From Streptomyces sp. BK208 (GTDB lineage: Bacteria; Actinomycetota; Actinomycetes; Streptomycetales; Streptomycetaceae), in the NCBI RefSeq assembly GCF_004364245.1, contig NZ_SOAV01000002.1, positions 1 through 64,000 of the forward strand: a DNA stretch of 64,000 nt, given 5' to 3'. Numbering within the stretch: position 1 is the first letter of the stretch; every line of letters begins with the position of its first letter. Shown here one piece after another: positions 1 through 7,885 of the stretch. The translations under genes were made by a program, and so were the position numbers. The notes under the pieces were generated by a model. That model saw only the letters and a list, made by a program, of their open reading frames with translations, made no database searches and had not been told where the DNA came from.

Positions 1-95
1 AAACGCCCGGTTACATTTCGAACCCGGAAGCTAAGCCTTACAGCGCCGATGGTACTGCAGGGGGGACCCTGTGGGAGAGTAGGACGCCGCCGAAC
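1..95 (+). rRNA. rrf: 5S ribosomal RNA, 3' part
   Basis: The first 95 bases match the 3' three-quarters of an actinobacterial 5S rRNA, including the conserved stretches around ACCCGGAAGCTAAGC and GGGGGACCCTGTGGGAGAGT. The molecule is cut by the window edge; about 25 bases of its 5' end, and presumably the 16S and 23S genes, lie upstream. The 3' end near 93-95 is set by analogy with Streptomyces 5S genes, so it may be off by one or two bases. Two hairpins follow directly, as expected at the end of an rrn operon. Confidence 0.93.
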
Positions 96-108
96 AATCA
101 TTGGAGAA

Positions 109-136
109 AACCCCGCACCGGGAACGGTGCGGGGTT
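109..136 (+). terminator. rrn operon terminator hairpin
   Basis: Perfect 12-bp inverted repeat, arms 109-120 and 125-136 around a GGAA tetraloop, beginning 13 bases after the 5S end. The stem has A-rich 5' and T-ended 3' flanks (AACCCC / GGGGTT), typical of an intrinsic terminator. Confidence 0.85.
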
Positions 137-187
137 CTCTGCGTTTCATGGGCTATTCGCGCACAGGAGAGGCGAACTGTGCGAGCG

Positions 188-220
188 GGGTGGGGCGAGA
201 CGCCCCGCCCGCCGCTTTTT
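188..220 (+). terminator. second terminator downstream of rrn
   Basis: GC-rich stem of about 10 bp (188-197 with 201-210, loop AGA) followed by five T residues at 216-220. The T-run orients it rightward, so it looks like a back-up terminator for rRNA transcription before the convergent DUF58 gene. Confidence 0.6.
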
Positions 221-227
221 CGGACCG

Positions 228-1538
228 TTACAGGCGGCCTGTTGTTTTGAGCTCGAGATACGCGTCGGCGAGCGCCGGCGGCAGGTCGTCCGGGATCGCG
301 TCGACGACCGTCACACCGTGCCGACGGAGTTGGTCGGCGATGCGACGACGTTCTGTTCGGGCCTGTGCGGCCGCCGCGGCTTCGTAGACGGCATCCGTGT
401 GACCCCGGGCTTCGGCCATTCTTGCCACGTGCGGGTCTGCCACCGAGGCCACGACGACGGTGTGGCGCTGGGTCAGCTGCGGCAGGACGGGGAGCAGTCC
501 CTCCTCGACCGGTGCCGCGTCGAGCGTCGTGAACAGGACGATCAGGGACCGGCGGGGCGCGGCCCGGAGCGCGGTGGCGGTGAGGCCGCGTGCGTCGGTC
601 TCCACCAGCTCCGGTTCCAAGGTCGCCATGGTGTCGACCAGGGACGGAAGGACGTCTCCCGCCGTGCGGCCCTGGAGCAGGGAACGCACCCGGCGGTCGT
701 AGGCGAGGAGGTCGACGCGGTCGCCGGCGCGGGAGGCCAGGGCGGCGAGGAGCAGAGCGGCGTCCATGGAGGCGTCGAGGCGAGGGGCGTCACCCACACG
801 ACCCGCCGAGGTGCGTCCGGTGTCGAGGACGAGCAGGATGTGCCGGTCCCGTTCAGGGCGCCAGGTGCGTACCGCCACGGTGGACTGGCGTGCCGTGGCC
901 CGCCAGTCGATGGAGCGCGTGTCGTCGCCGGGGACGTACTCGCGCAGGCTGTCGAACTCCGTGCCCTCGCCGCGGGTGAGGACGCTGGTGCGGCCGTCGA
1001 GTTCGCGCAGGCGGGACAGCTTCGAGGGGAGGTGCTTGCGGCTGGTGAACGGGGGCAGGACGCGCACCGTCCAGGGAACCCGGTGGGTGCCCTGGCGGGC
1101 GAACAGGCCCAGGGGGCCGTACGAGCGGATCGTGACGCGGTCCGCGTGGCGGTCGCCGCGGCGGGTGGGGCGCAGGCGGGTGGTGACGCGCCGGCGTTCG
1201 CCCGCGGGCACCGTGAGGGTGTGGCGGGAGGCCGCCGTCTCGGTGCCGGACTGCCAGCTGCTGGGTGGCCACGCGTCGCGCAGACGGGCCCGGAGCGGGC
1301 GGCCGGACGGGTTGGTGACCGTCAAGGTGACGTCAGCGGTGTCACCCAGACGGGCGGAAGTGTCGCCGGAGCGGGACAGGCCGAGGCGCCGTACGGGGGC
1401 CGCCAGGGCGAAGTCGCAGGCGCAGGCGGCGGCCAGCGGGACGTTGACCGCGAGGATGCCCGTCCAGCCGGGGGCCCAGATGCCGACGGGGACGGAGCCG
1501 AGGGCCGCGATGAGCGCGGCGCGTCCGGTGAGTGCCAT
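228..1538 (-). CDS. DUF58 domain protein (MoxR-associated)
   Basis: A 436-residue protein. Two hydrophobic segments near the N-terminus (about residues 5-50) anchor it in the membrane. The C-terminal half contains the DUF58 core, with the characteristic block LREYVPGDDTRSIDWRATAR around the middle and a VWA-like fold after it (LVLDTGRTS). DUF58 proteins are encoded next to MoxR ATPases and are thought to act as VWA-type partners of these chaperones. The start at 1538 is set by the TGATG overlap with the upstream moxR-like stop. A much longer open frame runs upstream but is the shadow of moxR. It is the last gene of a five-gene leftward operon. Confidence 0.88.
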   Translation of the reverse strand: MALTGRAALIAALGSVPVGIWAPGWTGILAVNVPLAAACACDFALAAPVRRLGLSRSGDTSARLGDTADVTLTVTNPSGRPLRARLRDAWPPSSWQSGTETAASRHTLTVPAGERRRVTTRLRPTRRGDRHADRVTIRSYGPLGLFARQGTHRVPWTVRVLPPFTSRKHLPSKLSRLRELDGRTSVLTRGEGTEFDSLREYVPGDDTRSIDWRATARQSTVAVRTWRPERDRHILLVLDTGRTSAGRVGDAPRLDASMDAALLLAALASRAGDRVDLLAYDRRVRSLLQGRTAGDVLPSLVDTMATLEPELVETDARGLTATALRAAPRRSLIVLFTTLDAAPVEEGLLPVLPQLTQRHTVVVASVADPHVARMAEARGHTDAVYEAAAAAQARTERRRIADQLRRHGVTVVDAIPDDLPPALADAYLELKTTGRL

Positions 1539-2530
1539 CAGCGGGGGACGGGGACGTGGGCGAGGATCGCGTTGATGACCGAGTCCGTGGTCACGCCCTC
1601 CATCTCCGCCTCCGGGCGGAGCTGGACGCGGTGCCGCAGGGTGGGCAGGGCCAGGGCCTTCACGTCGTCGGGGGTGACGTAGTCGCGGCCCGTGAGCCAG
1701 GCCCAGGCACGGGAGGTCGACAGCAGCGCGGTGGCTCCGCGCGGGGAGACGCCGAGGGTCAGGGACGGCGACTCGCGGGTGGCGCGGCAGATGTCGACGA
1801 CGTAGGCCGTGATCTCGGGGGAGACGGTCGTCTTGGCGGCCTCGGCGCGGGCGGCCTCCAGGTCGGCGGCGGTGGCGACGGGGCGTACGCCGGCGGCGTG
1901 CAGGTCGCGCGGGTTGAACCCGGCGGCGTGGCGGGTGAGGACGTCGATCTCGTCCTGGCGGGTGGGCAGGGGGACGGTGAGTTTGAGGAGGAAGCGGTCC
2001 AGCTGGGCTTCCGGGAGGGGGTACGTGCCCTCGTACTCGACCGGGTTCTGGGTGGCCGCGACGAGGAACGGTTCGGGCAGCGGGCGGGGCGTGCCGTCCA
2101 CGGTGACCTGGCGTTCCTCCATCGCTTCGAGGAGGGACGACTGGGTTTTCGGGGGTGTGCGGTTGATCTCGTCGGCGAGCAGCAGGTTGGTGAAGACCGG
2201 GCCGGGCTGGAAGGAGAACTCGGTGCTGCGGGCGTCGTAGACCAGGGAGCCGGTGACGTCGCTCGGCATCAGGTCGGGGGTGAACTGGACGCGTTTGGTG
2301 TCGAGTTCGGTGGCCGCGGCGAGCGTGCGGACGAGCAGCGTCTTGGCGACTCCGGGGACACCTTCGAGCAGGACGTGGCCGCGGCACAGGAGCGCGACGA
2401 CGAGACCGGTCACGGCGGCGTCCTGGCCGACCACGGCCTTGGCGATCTCGGCGCGCAGGGCTTCGAGGGCGGCGCGGGCGTCGCCCGGGGCCGCGGTCTG
2501 CCCGGCGTTGTCAGTGGTCGGGTCCATCAT
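1538..2530 (-). CDS. MoxR-family AAA+ ATPase
   Basis: A 330-residue AAA_3/MoxR ATPase. Walker A GVPGVAKT is at residues 57-64 (Lys63), Walker B lies in LLLADEINRTPPKTQ, and the sensor region follows (FLVAATQNPVEYEGTYPLPEAQLDRF). MoxR ATPases are chaperone-like enzymes that remodel or activate VWA-domain partners, here probably the DUF58 product encoded directly downstream. Translation is coupled on both sides: the start overlaps the upstream DUF4350 stop as ATGA (2530-2527), and the stop shares a base with the DUF58 start. Start could be Met1 or Met2 of the tandem ATGATG. Confidence 0.93.
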   Translation of the reverse strand: MMDPTTDNAGQTAAPGDARAALEALRAEIAKAVVGQDAAVTGLVVALLCRGHVLLEGVPGVAKTLLVRTLAAATELDTKRVQFTPDLMPSDVTGSLVYDARSTEFSFQPGPVFTNLLLADEINRTPPKTQSSLLEAMEERQVTVDGTPRPLPEPFLVAATQNPVEYEGTYPLPEAQLDRFLLKLTVPLPTRQDEIDVLTRHAAGFNPRDLHAAGVRPVATAADLEAARAEAAKTTVSPEITAYVVDICRATRESPSLTLGVSPRGATALLSTSRAWAWLTGRDYVTPDDVKALALPTLRHRVQLRPEAEMEGVTTDSVINAILAHVPVPR

Positions 2531-3744
2531 GGACGGCGTACCTCTCTTTCGAGGGCGTCGAGTTGGTCGGCGAGTGCGATCAGGGCCGCGTCGTCGCCGG
2601 GCGGCGGGCCGAAGAGGAGGGCGTGCAGGGTCTGTCCGTCGCCGGGTGCGCCGTGCGGGTGCGCGGACAGGGCGGGGAGCAGGGACTCGGGTGTGTGCGC
2701 CCGGGTGACGGGGATGCCCACGAGGGGGGCGAGGCGGGTGCGGGTGGCGGAGCGAAGAGCGCTGGCGGCGCGGTCGCGGGCGTTCGCCTTGCGGTAGAGG
2801 CGGGCGCGGCCTTCGACGGTTTCGGAGGCGCGGATCGCGACGGGGAGTTTTTCGGGCACCAGCGGGCCCAGTCGGCGTGCCCGCCACAGGGCGGCGAGCG
2901 CTGCGGCGATGAAGAGCTGCAGGGCGCCCCAGAGCCAGCCCGAGGGGAGCAGGTCGAGGAAGCTGCGTTCCTCGTCCGGGCCCGGGACGTCGGAGAGGGA
3001 GGGGAGGTACCAGACCAGGTGGTCGCGGGAGCCGAGGAGTTGAAGGGCGAGCGAGGCGTTGCCGTGCTCGTCGAGGTGGTCGTTGAGCAGAATGTCGCGG
3101 GCGCCGAGGACGACGGTGTCGCCCTGGGGGAGGCCCGGGGACGCCTTCGCGGAGGCGTCGGGGACGCGCAGCAGGGTGGCCAGGCGGCGGCTGGGGTAGC
3201 AGGCGTCGGCTTCGAGGTGGGTGCTGTAACGGATGCCGCCGGTGTCGGCGTTGCCCGCGCGGCGGGCGGCGGGCAGGTCGCAGGCGGGGGCCAGCGTGGA
3301 GTCGAAGCTGAGCGCGGGGTCGGCGGTGACGCCGGGGGCGAGGCGTTCGACGGCGCCGCCACCGGGAGCGACGAGGACGGTGCGTCCCCCGGACCCGGTC
3401 GTCGCCGAGTGGAGTCGAGCCTGTTCACGCGCCGTCAGCAGGTCGGGTGCGGCGATCAGCAGGGTGGTGTCCGGCCCGGCCGCGGACCGCGCTTCCTCCG
3501 GGGTGGTGACCACGCGCGTGGAGACCCCCCGGACGGCGAGGAGTTCGGCGACGGCGCGGCTGCCGTAGCGGTCGGCGGAGCGCGGGTCGAGTTCGCCGTG
3601 CCGGGCGTCGGAGCGGACGACGGCGATCGTGACGGCCCCGACGAGCAGCAGAGCGAGCGCGAGCGCGATGCCCCGCGCGCGGGTCCACACCTGGCGGGCG
3701 GTGGGCGAGGCCGCGGTGGCGGGGAGCGTGGCCTCGGTGGTCAT
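2527..3744 (-). CDS. DUF4350 domain membrane protein
   Basis: A 405-residue protein with a TM helix at about residues 22-42 (IALALALLLVGAVTIAVV), a DUF4350-like extracytoplasmic segment (SADRYGSRAVAELLAVRGV) and a second TM segment near residue 265-285, followed by a cytoplasmic tail. DUF4350 proteins occur in MoxR/DUF58/DUF4129 clusters; their biochemical role is not established. The start at 3744 overlaps the DUF4129 stop by four bases (ATGA), and its stop overlaps the moxR-like start the same way. The family call rests on motif and context. Confidence 0.85.
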   Translation of the reverse strand: MTTEATLPATAASPTARQVWTRARGIALALALLLVGAVTIAVVRSDARHGELDPRSADRYGSRAVAELLAVRGVSTRVVTTPEEARSAAGPDTTLLIAAPDLLTAREQARLHSATTGSGGRTVLVAPGGGAVERLAPGVTADPALSFDSTLAPACDLPAARRAGNADTGGIRYSTHLEADACYPSRRLATLLRVPDASAKASPGLPQGDTVVLGARDILLNDHLDEHGNASLALQLLGSRDHLVWYLPSLSDVPGPDEERSFLDLLPSGWLWGALQLFIAAALAALWRARRLGPLVPEKLPVAIRASETVEGRARLYRKANARDRAASALRSATRTRLAPLVGIPVTRAHTPESLLPALSAHPHGAPGDGQTLHALLFGPPPGDDAALIALADQLDALEREVRRP

Positions 3745-4529
3745 TCGGCGGCTCCCCGGCGGGTGTCCCGGTCCGCGTCGCCCGTGGGGCCGCCGGTCGT
3801 GCTGCTCGCCAGGTGCGACTTGCTGCGTTCCAGGTCGTGGTCGAGTTCGGTGAGACGCCGGTACGACGCTTCGCTGCCGGGCCGGCCGCCGTACGCCACG
3901 TCGTCGAAGTCCCGCGCGGCGGTACGCAGTCGTTCTCCGTGGGCGGGCAGGGCGCGGCCCGCCTCGGTGGCCGCCTCGTCGGCGGTGCGGCCCGGGCGGA
4001 TGTCGAGCAGGGCGCGTTCCTCCAGGCCGCGGACGACGGCCCGCATGCGTTCCTGTACGGCCTGGTTCCAGTGTCCTTCGGCGGCGTGGGCCTGGGCGGC
4101 GGCGCGGTGGTCGGCGGCGCTGCGGGGACGGTCGTCGAAGAGGGCGGGGGCGGAGACGGCGCCCCGGCGCGGGGTGCCCAGACGCCACCAGAGGGCGCCC
4201 AGCACGGCCAGCACGGCCACGATGACGACGACCAGGCCGAGCGTCCCGCCGGGTGTCGCGGTGGACGCCTTGCCGAACAGCTCTTCGACCCAGTCCCAGA
4301 AGGCGTTCAGAGCCCGCTGGAACCAGCCGGGATCGTTCTCGTGGTACATCCCCTTGGACAGCTCGCGCCGTGCGGCCTCCCGCGCCGGGTCGCGTGGGAT
4401 CGTCACCGGCGGTTCGTCGCCGGAACGCGACAGTGACAGCGCCGGCAGCACGGAGGTGTCGCCGGCGCGGGACACCGTCGGCGCGGCGCGGGACAGCACC
4501 TCTGTGAGCATTCCCCCCGTCGGACTCAC
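3741..4529 (-). CDS. DUF4129 domain membrane protein
   Basis: A 262-residue protein with one clear TM helix (LGLVVVIVAVLAVLGALWW, about residues 93-112) and a C-terminal cytoplasmic DUF4129 region rich in charged residues (HNQAVQERM-like segment, then RRLTELDHDLERSK). The GTG at 4529 is preferred because GGGGAG lies about 8 bases upstream and it follows the upstream stop by 4 bases; an ATG at 4511 is the alternative. DUF4129 proteins are conserved partners in MoxR-DUF58 clusters. Confidence 0.8.
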   Translation of the reverse strand: MSPTGGMLTEVLSRAAPTVSRAGDTSVLPALSLSRSGDEPPVTIPRDPAREAARRELSKGMYHENDPGWFQRALNAFWDWVEELFGKASTATPGGTLGLVVVIVAVLAVLGALWWRLGTPRRGAVSAPALFDDRPRSAADHRAAAQAHAAEGHWNQAVQERMRAVVRGLEERALLDIRPGRTADEAATEAGRALPAHGERLRTAARDFDDVAYGGRPGSEASYRRLTELDHDLERSKSHLASSTTGGPTGDADRDTRRGAAE

Positions 4530-4533
4530 CGCA

Positions 4534-5907
4534 TCAGCTCCCCGGGACGGCGCCGGAGGCGCCGGGGCCCCGGGTGCCGGCGGCACGGGCCAGTTCGAGG
4601 TCGAGGGCCTCGCGGCGGATGCGCTGGTCGATGTAGAGCAGCACGGTCACGCCCGCCGTGATCGGGAAGGTGATCATGGAGCCGATCACCGAGCCGATGC
4701 CGCTGACGACGAGGAACGTCCAGCCGAGGTCGCCGGTGCCCTCCAGGAAGCCGCCGACGCCGTCGCCGCCGAGGGCCGCGGCGAGGAAGGTGAAGGGGAT
4801 GACGATGATCGAGGCGACGACGTTGGCGATGACCGTGGCGAGCAGTTGGATGCCGAAGACGCGCCACCAGGAGCCCCGCACCAGCTTCACCGAGCGGCCC
4901 AGCGCCTTCTTGATGCCCTGCTTCTCCAGCATCAGCGCGGGGGAGGCGAGCGAGAAGCGGACCATGAGCCACACCGCGACGACGCAGCCCGCGAGGAAGC
5001 CCAGGGCGGCCAGGGCGACGCCGGCCGCGCCGCCCGCGGTGGCCGTGACGATCAGGCCGGGTGCCATGCCGGCCGTGAGGAGGCCGGCGACGATGAGCAG
5101 CAGCAGGAGGATCAGGCCGAACAGCTTCAGCACCTGGGCGCGGGAGTCCCGCCAGGCCTGATCGGTGGTCACCGGCTTGCCGAGCACGGCGCGGCTGGTG
5201 ACGGTCGTGAGCAGCGCGGTGGCCAGCACGGTGCCGATCAGGGAGATCAGGAAGACGACACCCGAGTTGATCGTGGTGTCGGCCAGCGCGTCGCCGAGTT
5301 CGCTCAGGGTGGCGTCGGGGTCGTTGAGGACGTCGGTGCTGGTGTCGTCCAGGACGAGGCCCCGGAGCAGCACGACGACGATCTCGGTGAAGACGGCGAC
5401 GGTCAGGGAGATGCCGAGGACGGTGCGCCAGTAGGTGCGCATGGTGGAGACGGCGCCGTCGAGGATCTCGCCGACGCCGAGCGGGCGGAGCGGGATCACG
5501 CCGGGCTTGGCCGCGGGCGGGGGTCCGCCCCAGCCGCCTCCCCAGCCGCCTTGTCCCCCGGGGGCGCCGTAGCCGCCGTAGCCCCCGTGCCGGCCGCCGT
5601 AGGCTCCGTGGCCGCCTCCGGGGGGTCCGGGCGGCGGGGTGCCCCAGCCCGGGCCGGGCTGGGGCGGAGGCGGGGCCTGGCCCTGGTCGGCGGGGCCGCT
5701 GGGTGCGGACCACCGGCCGGCGGGCGGCTGCTCCTTGGACCACTTCGTGCCGGGGCTCGTCGGTTCCGCATCCGGCCGGTCCGCGGGCGCCGCGGGCCGG
5801 CCGGGGCCGGCGGGGCGGTCGGCGGGCTCGGCGGGGCCGGACGCGCCGGGCTCCGGCCCGTCGGACGGGGCGGATCCGGGCGATGCCCAGCCCGGAGTGT
5901 CGTTCAT
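4534..5907 (-). CDS. polytopic membrane protein with Pro/Gly-rich N-terminus
   Basis: A 457-residue protein. Residues 1-135 are disordered and rich in Pro, Gly and Tyr (repeated GGYGGYG-like runs). The remainder holds about six hydrophobic segments and resembles the 'glycerophosphoryl diester phosphodiesterase membrane domain' family of actinobacteria, which is a membrane domain and lacks the GDPD catalytic part. A strong ribosome site (GAAGGAG, 5-6 bases before ATG) fixes the start. It is the first gene of the leftward operon. Enzymatic function should not be inferred from the family name. Confidence 0.8.
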   Translation of the reverse strand: MNDTPGWASPGSAPSDGPEPGASGPAEPADRPAGPGRPAAPADRPDAEPTSPGTKWSKEQPPAGRWSAPSGPADQGQAPPPPQPGPGWGTPPPGPPGGGHGAYGGRHGGYGGYGAPGGQGGWGGGWGGPPPAAKPGVIPLRPLGVGEILDGAVSTMRTYWRTVLGISLTVAVFTEIVVVLLRGLVLDDTSTDVLNDPDATLSELGDALADTTINSGVVFLISLIGTVLATALLTTVTSRAVLGKPVTTDQAWRDSRAQVLKLFGLILLLLLIVAGLLTAGMAPGLIVTATAGGAAGVALAALGFLAGCVVAVWLMVRFSLASPALMLEKQGIKKALGRSVKLVRGSWWRVFGIQLLATVIANVVASIIVIPFTFLAAALGGDGVGGFLEGTGDLGWTFLVVSGIGSVIGSMITFPITAGVTVLLYIDQRIRREALDLELARAAGTRGPGASGAVPGS

Positions 5908-6047
5908 CGTCGCTCCTTCACGGTGCCCGTCCGCGGTCGCGGCGGCAGGTTGGCAGCCATCGTGCCATGGGGGCGTCGGGTGCGGGCCGGGCGCGGTAGG
6001 GGCTGCGCACCTTCAATTGTCCGTCGTACAGGGGGCAGACTGACCGC

Positions 6048-7190
6048 ATGGCTGATCGAAGCGCGCGAAGCGGCGAGGACAACCGGCCGACCGGGATACC
6101 GGTGCTCCGCTGGGAGGAACCCCCCGAGGGTCCGGTGCTGGTGCTGCTGGACCAGACCAGGCTGCCCGCCGAGGAGGTCGAGCTGGTCTGCACGGACGCG
6201 GCCGCGCTCGTCGAGGCGATCCGTTCGCTCGCCGTGCGCGGGGCGCCGCTGCTGGGCATCGCGGGCGCCTACGGAGTCGCGCTCGCCGCCGTCCGGGGCT
6301 TCGAGGTCGAGGAGGCCGCGGCGGCGCTGGCGGGTGCCCGTCCCACCGCGGTGAACCTCGCCGTGGGGGTGCGCCGGGCGCAGGCCGCCCACCAGGAGGC
6401 GCTCGCCAGGACCGGTGACGCCCGGCAGGCCGCCGCGGCGGCGCTGTCCGCGGCGCGGGCGCTGCACCGGGAGGACGCCGCGGCCAGCGAGCGGATGGCC
6501 GCGCACGGGCTGGCGCTGCTCGACGAGCTGCTGCCTGCCGGAGGGCACCGCGTCCTCACGCACTGCAACACCGGTTCGCTGGTCTCGGGCGGTGAGGGGA
6601 CGGCGTTCGCGGTGGCCCTCGCGGCGCACCGGTCGGGGCGGCTGCGACGCCTGTGGGTGGACGAAACGCGTCCCTTGCTGCAAGGTGCTCGCCTGACGGC
6701 ATACGAGGCGGCCCGCAACGACATGGCGTACACCTTGCTCACCGACAACGCGGCGGGTTCGCTGTTCGCGGCGGGTGAGGTGGACGCTGTGCTGGTCGGT
6801 GCGGACCGCATCGCGGCCGACGGTTCGGTGGCGAACAAGGTGGGGAGCTATCCGCTCGCGGTGCTCGCGCGGTACCACCACGTGCCGTTCATCGTGGTGG
6901 CGCCGGCCACGACGGTGGACATGGAGACACCGGACGGGGCGTCCATCGAAGTGGAACAGCGCCCCGGATACGAGGTGACCGAGGTCACAGCGCCTCAGGT
7001 GCCGGTGGCGGGAGCGGGAGGCGGGATTCCGGTGGCACCCCTGGGGACCCAGGCGTACAACCCCGCCTTCGACGTGACTCCGCCCGAGCTGGTGACGGCG
7101 ATCGTCACCGAGGACGGCGTGGTTTCGCCCGTGACGACCGAGGCCCTGGCCGCGCTGTGTGCCAGGTCACGCCAGGTAACGATTAGCTAA
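6048..7190 (+). CDS. mtnA: S-methyl-5-thioribose-1-phosphate isomerase
   Basis: A 380-residue homologue of MtnA, the eIF2B-like isomerase that converts 5-methylthioribose-1-phosphate to methylthioribulose-1-phosphate in methionine salvage. Recognisable blocks are IRSLAVRGAPLLGIAGAYG, ILTHCNTGSL-type (VLTHCNTGSLVSGG, containing the catalytic Cys) and LVGADRIAADGSVANKVGSY (containing the catalytic Asp). Length is normal for the family. No other methionine-salvage gene is nearby. The ATG at 6048 sits 6 bases after a CAGACT hexamer, so the mRNA may be leaderless. The last bases of the gene contain a candidate MtrA box. Confidence 0.95.
   Translation: MADRSARSGEDNRPTGIPVLRWEEPPEGPVLVLLDQTRLPAEEVELVCTDAAALVEAIRSLAVRGAPLLGIAGAYGVALAAVRGFEVEEAAAALAGARPTAVNLAVGVRRAQAAHQEALARTGDARQAAAAALSAARALHREDAAASERMAAHGLALLDELLPAGGHRVLTHCNTGSLVSGGEGTAFAVALAAHRSGRLRRLWVDETRPLLQGARLTAYEAARNDMAYTLLTDNAAGSLFAAGEVDAVLVGADRIAADGSVANKVGSYPLAVLARYHHVPFIVVAPATTVDMETPDGASIEVEQRPGYEVTEVTAPQVPVAGAGGGIPVAPLGTQAYNPAFDVTPPELVTAIVTEDGVVSPVTTEALAALCARSRQVTIS
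7166..7180 (+). promoter_or_regulatory. candidate MtrA box before mtrA
   Basis: Direct repeat GTCAC-N5-GTAAC (7166-7170 and 7176-7180), one helical turn apart, inside the 3' end of mtnA and 14 bases before the mtrA start. MtrA of mycobacteria and streptomycetes recognises GTnAC-type direct repeats, so this is a plausible autoregulatory site. This is inferred from pattern only. Confidence 0.5.
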
Positions 7191-7194
7191 TGGG

Positions 7195-7884
7195 ATGATG
7201 TCGTTTATGAAGGGACGAGTCCTTGTCGTCGACGACGACACCGCACTGGCCGAGATGCTCGGCATTGTGCTGCGTGGTGAGGGTTTTGAGCCGTCTTTCG
7301 TAGCCGACGGCGACAAGGCGCTGGCCGCCTTCCGGGAGACCAAGCCCGACCTGGTGCTGCTCGACCTCATGCTGCCCGGCCGGGACGGCATCGAGGTGTG
7401 CCGCCTGATCAGGGCGGAGTCGGGTGTGCCGATCGTGATGCTGACGGCGAAGAGTGACACCGTCGACGTCGTGGTCGGTCTCGAGTCGGGCGCCGACGAC
7501 TACATCGTGAAGCCGTTCAAGCCGAAGGAGCTGGTGGCCCGCATCCGGGCGCGCCTGCGGAGGTCGGAGGAGCCGGCGCCGGAACAGCTCGCCATAGGCG
7601 ACCTGGTCATCGACGTGGCCGGTCACTCCGTGAAGCGGGACGGGCAGTCGATCGCGCTGACGCCGCTGGAGTTCGACCTGCTGGTGGCGCTGGCCCGCAA
7701 GCCGTGGCAGGTGTTCACGCGCGAGGTGCTCCTCGAGCAGGTCTGGGGCTACCGGCACGCCGCCGACACCCGGCTGGTCAACGTGCATGTCCAGCGGCTG
7801 CGCTCCAAGGTCGAGAAGGACCCGGAGAAGCCGGAGATCGTGGTGACCGTCCGCGGCGTCGGTTACAAGGCCGGACCGAGCTGA
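7195..7884 (+). CDS. mtrA: response regulator MtrA
   Basis: A 229-residue OmpR/PhoB-class regulator. The receiver domain starts at GRVLVVDDDTALAEML, has the phosphoacceptor Asp57 in LLDLMLPG (counting from the ATG at 7195) and the Lys of VKPFKPKEL. The winged-helix domain ends in RGVGYKAGPS. MtrA with the sensor MtrB controls cell-wall, division and developmental genes in actinobacteria. It follows mtnA after 4 bases and precedes mtrB by one base. ATG at 7207 (MKGRVLVV) is an alternative start. Confidence 0.97.
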   Translation: MMSFMKGRVLVVDDDTALAEMLGIVLRGEGFEPSFVADGDKALAAFRETKPDLVLLDLMLPGRDGIEVCRLIRAESGVPIVMLTAKSDTVDVVVGLESGADDYIVKPFKPKELVARIRARLRRSEEPAPEQLAIGDLVIDVAGHSVKRDGQSIALTPLEFDLLVALARKPWQVFTREVLLEQVWGYRHAADTRLVNVHVQRLRSKVEKDPEKPEIVVTVRGVGYKAGPS

Positions 7885-7885
7885 C

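Noticed and set aside
228..2387. DUF58 gene extended to 719 residues
   Set aside because: The upstream part is antiphase with the moxR-like gene, whose motifs are clear; the TGATG overlap defines the start.
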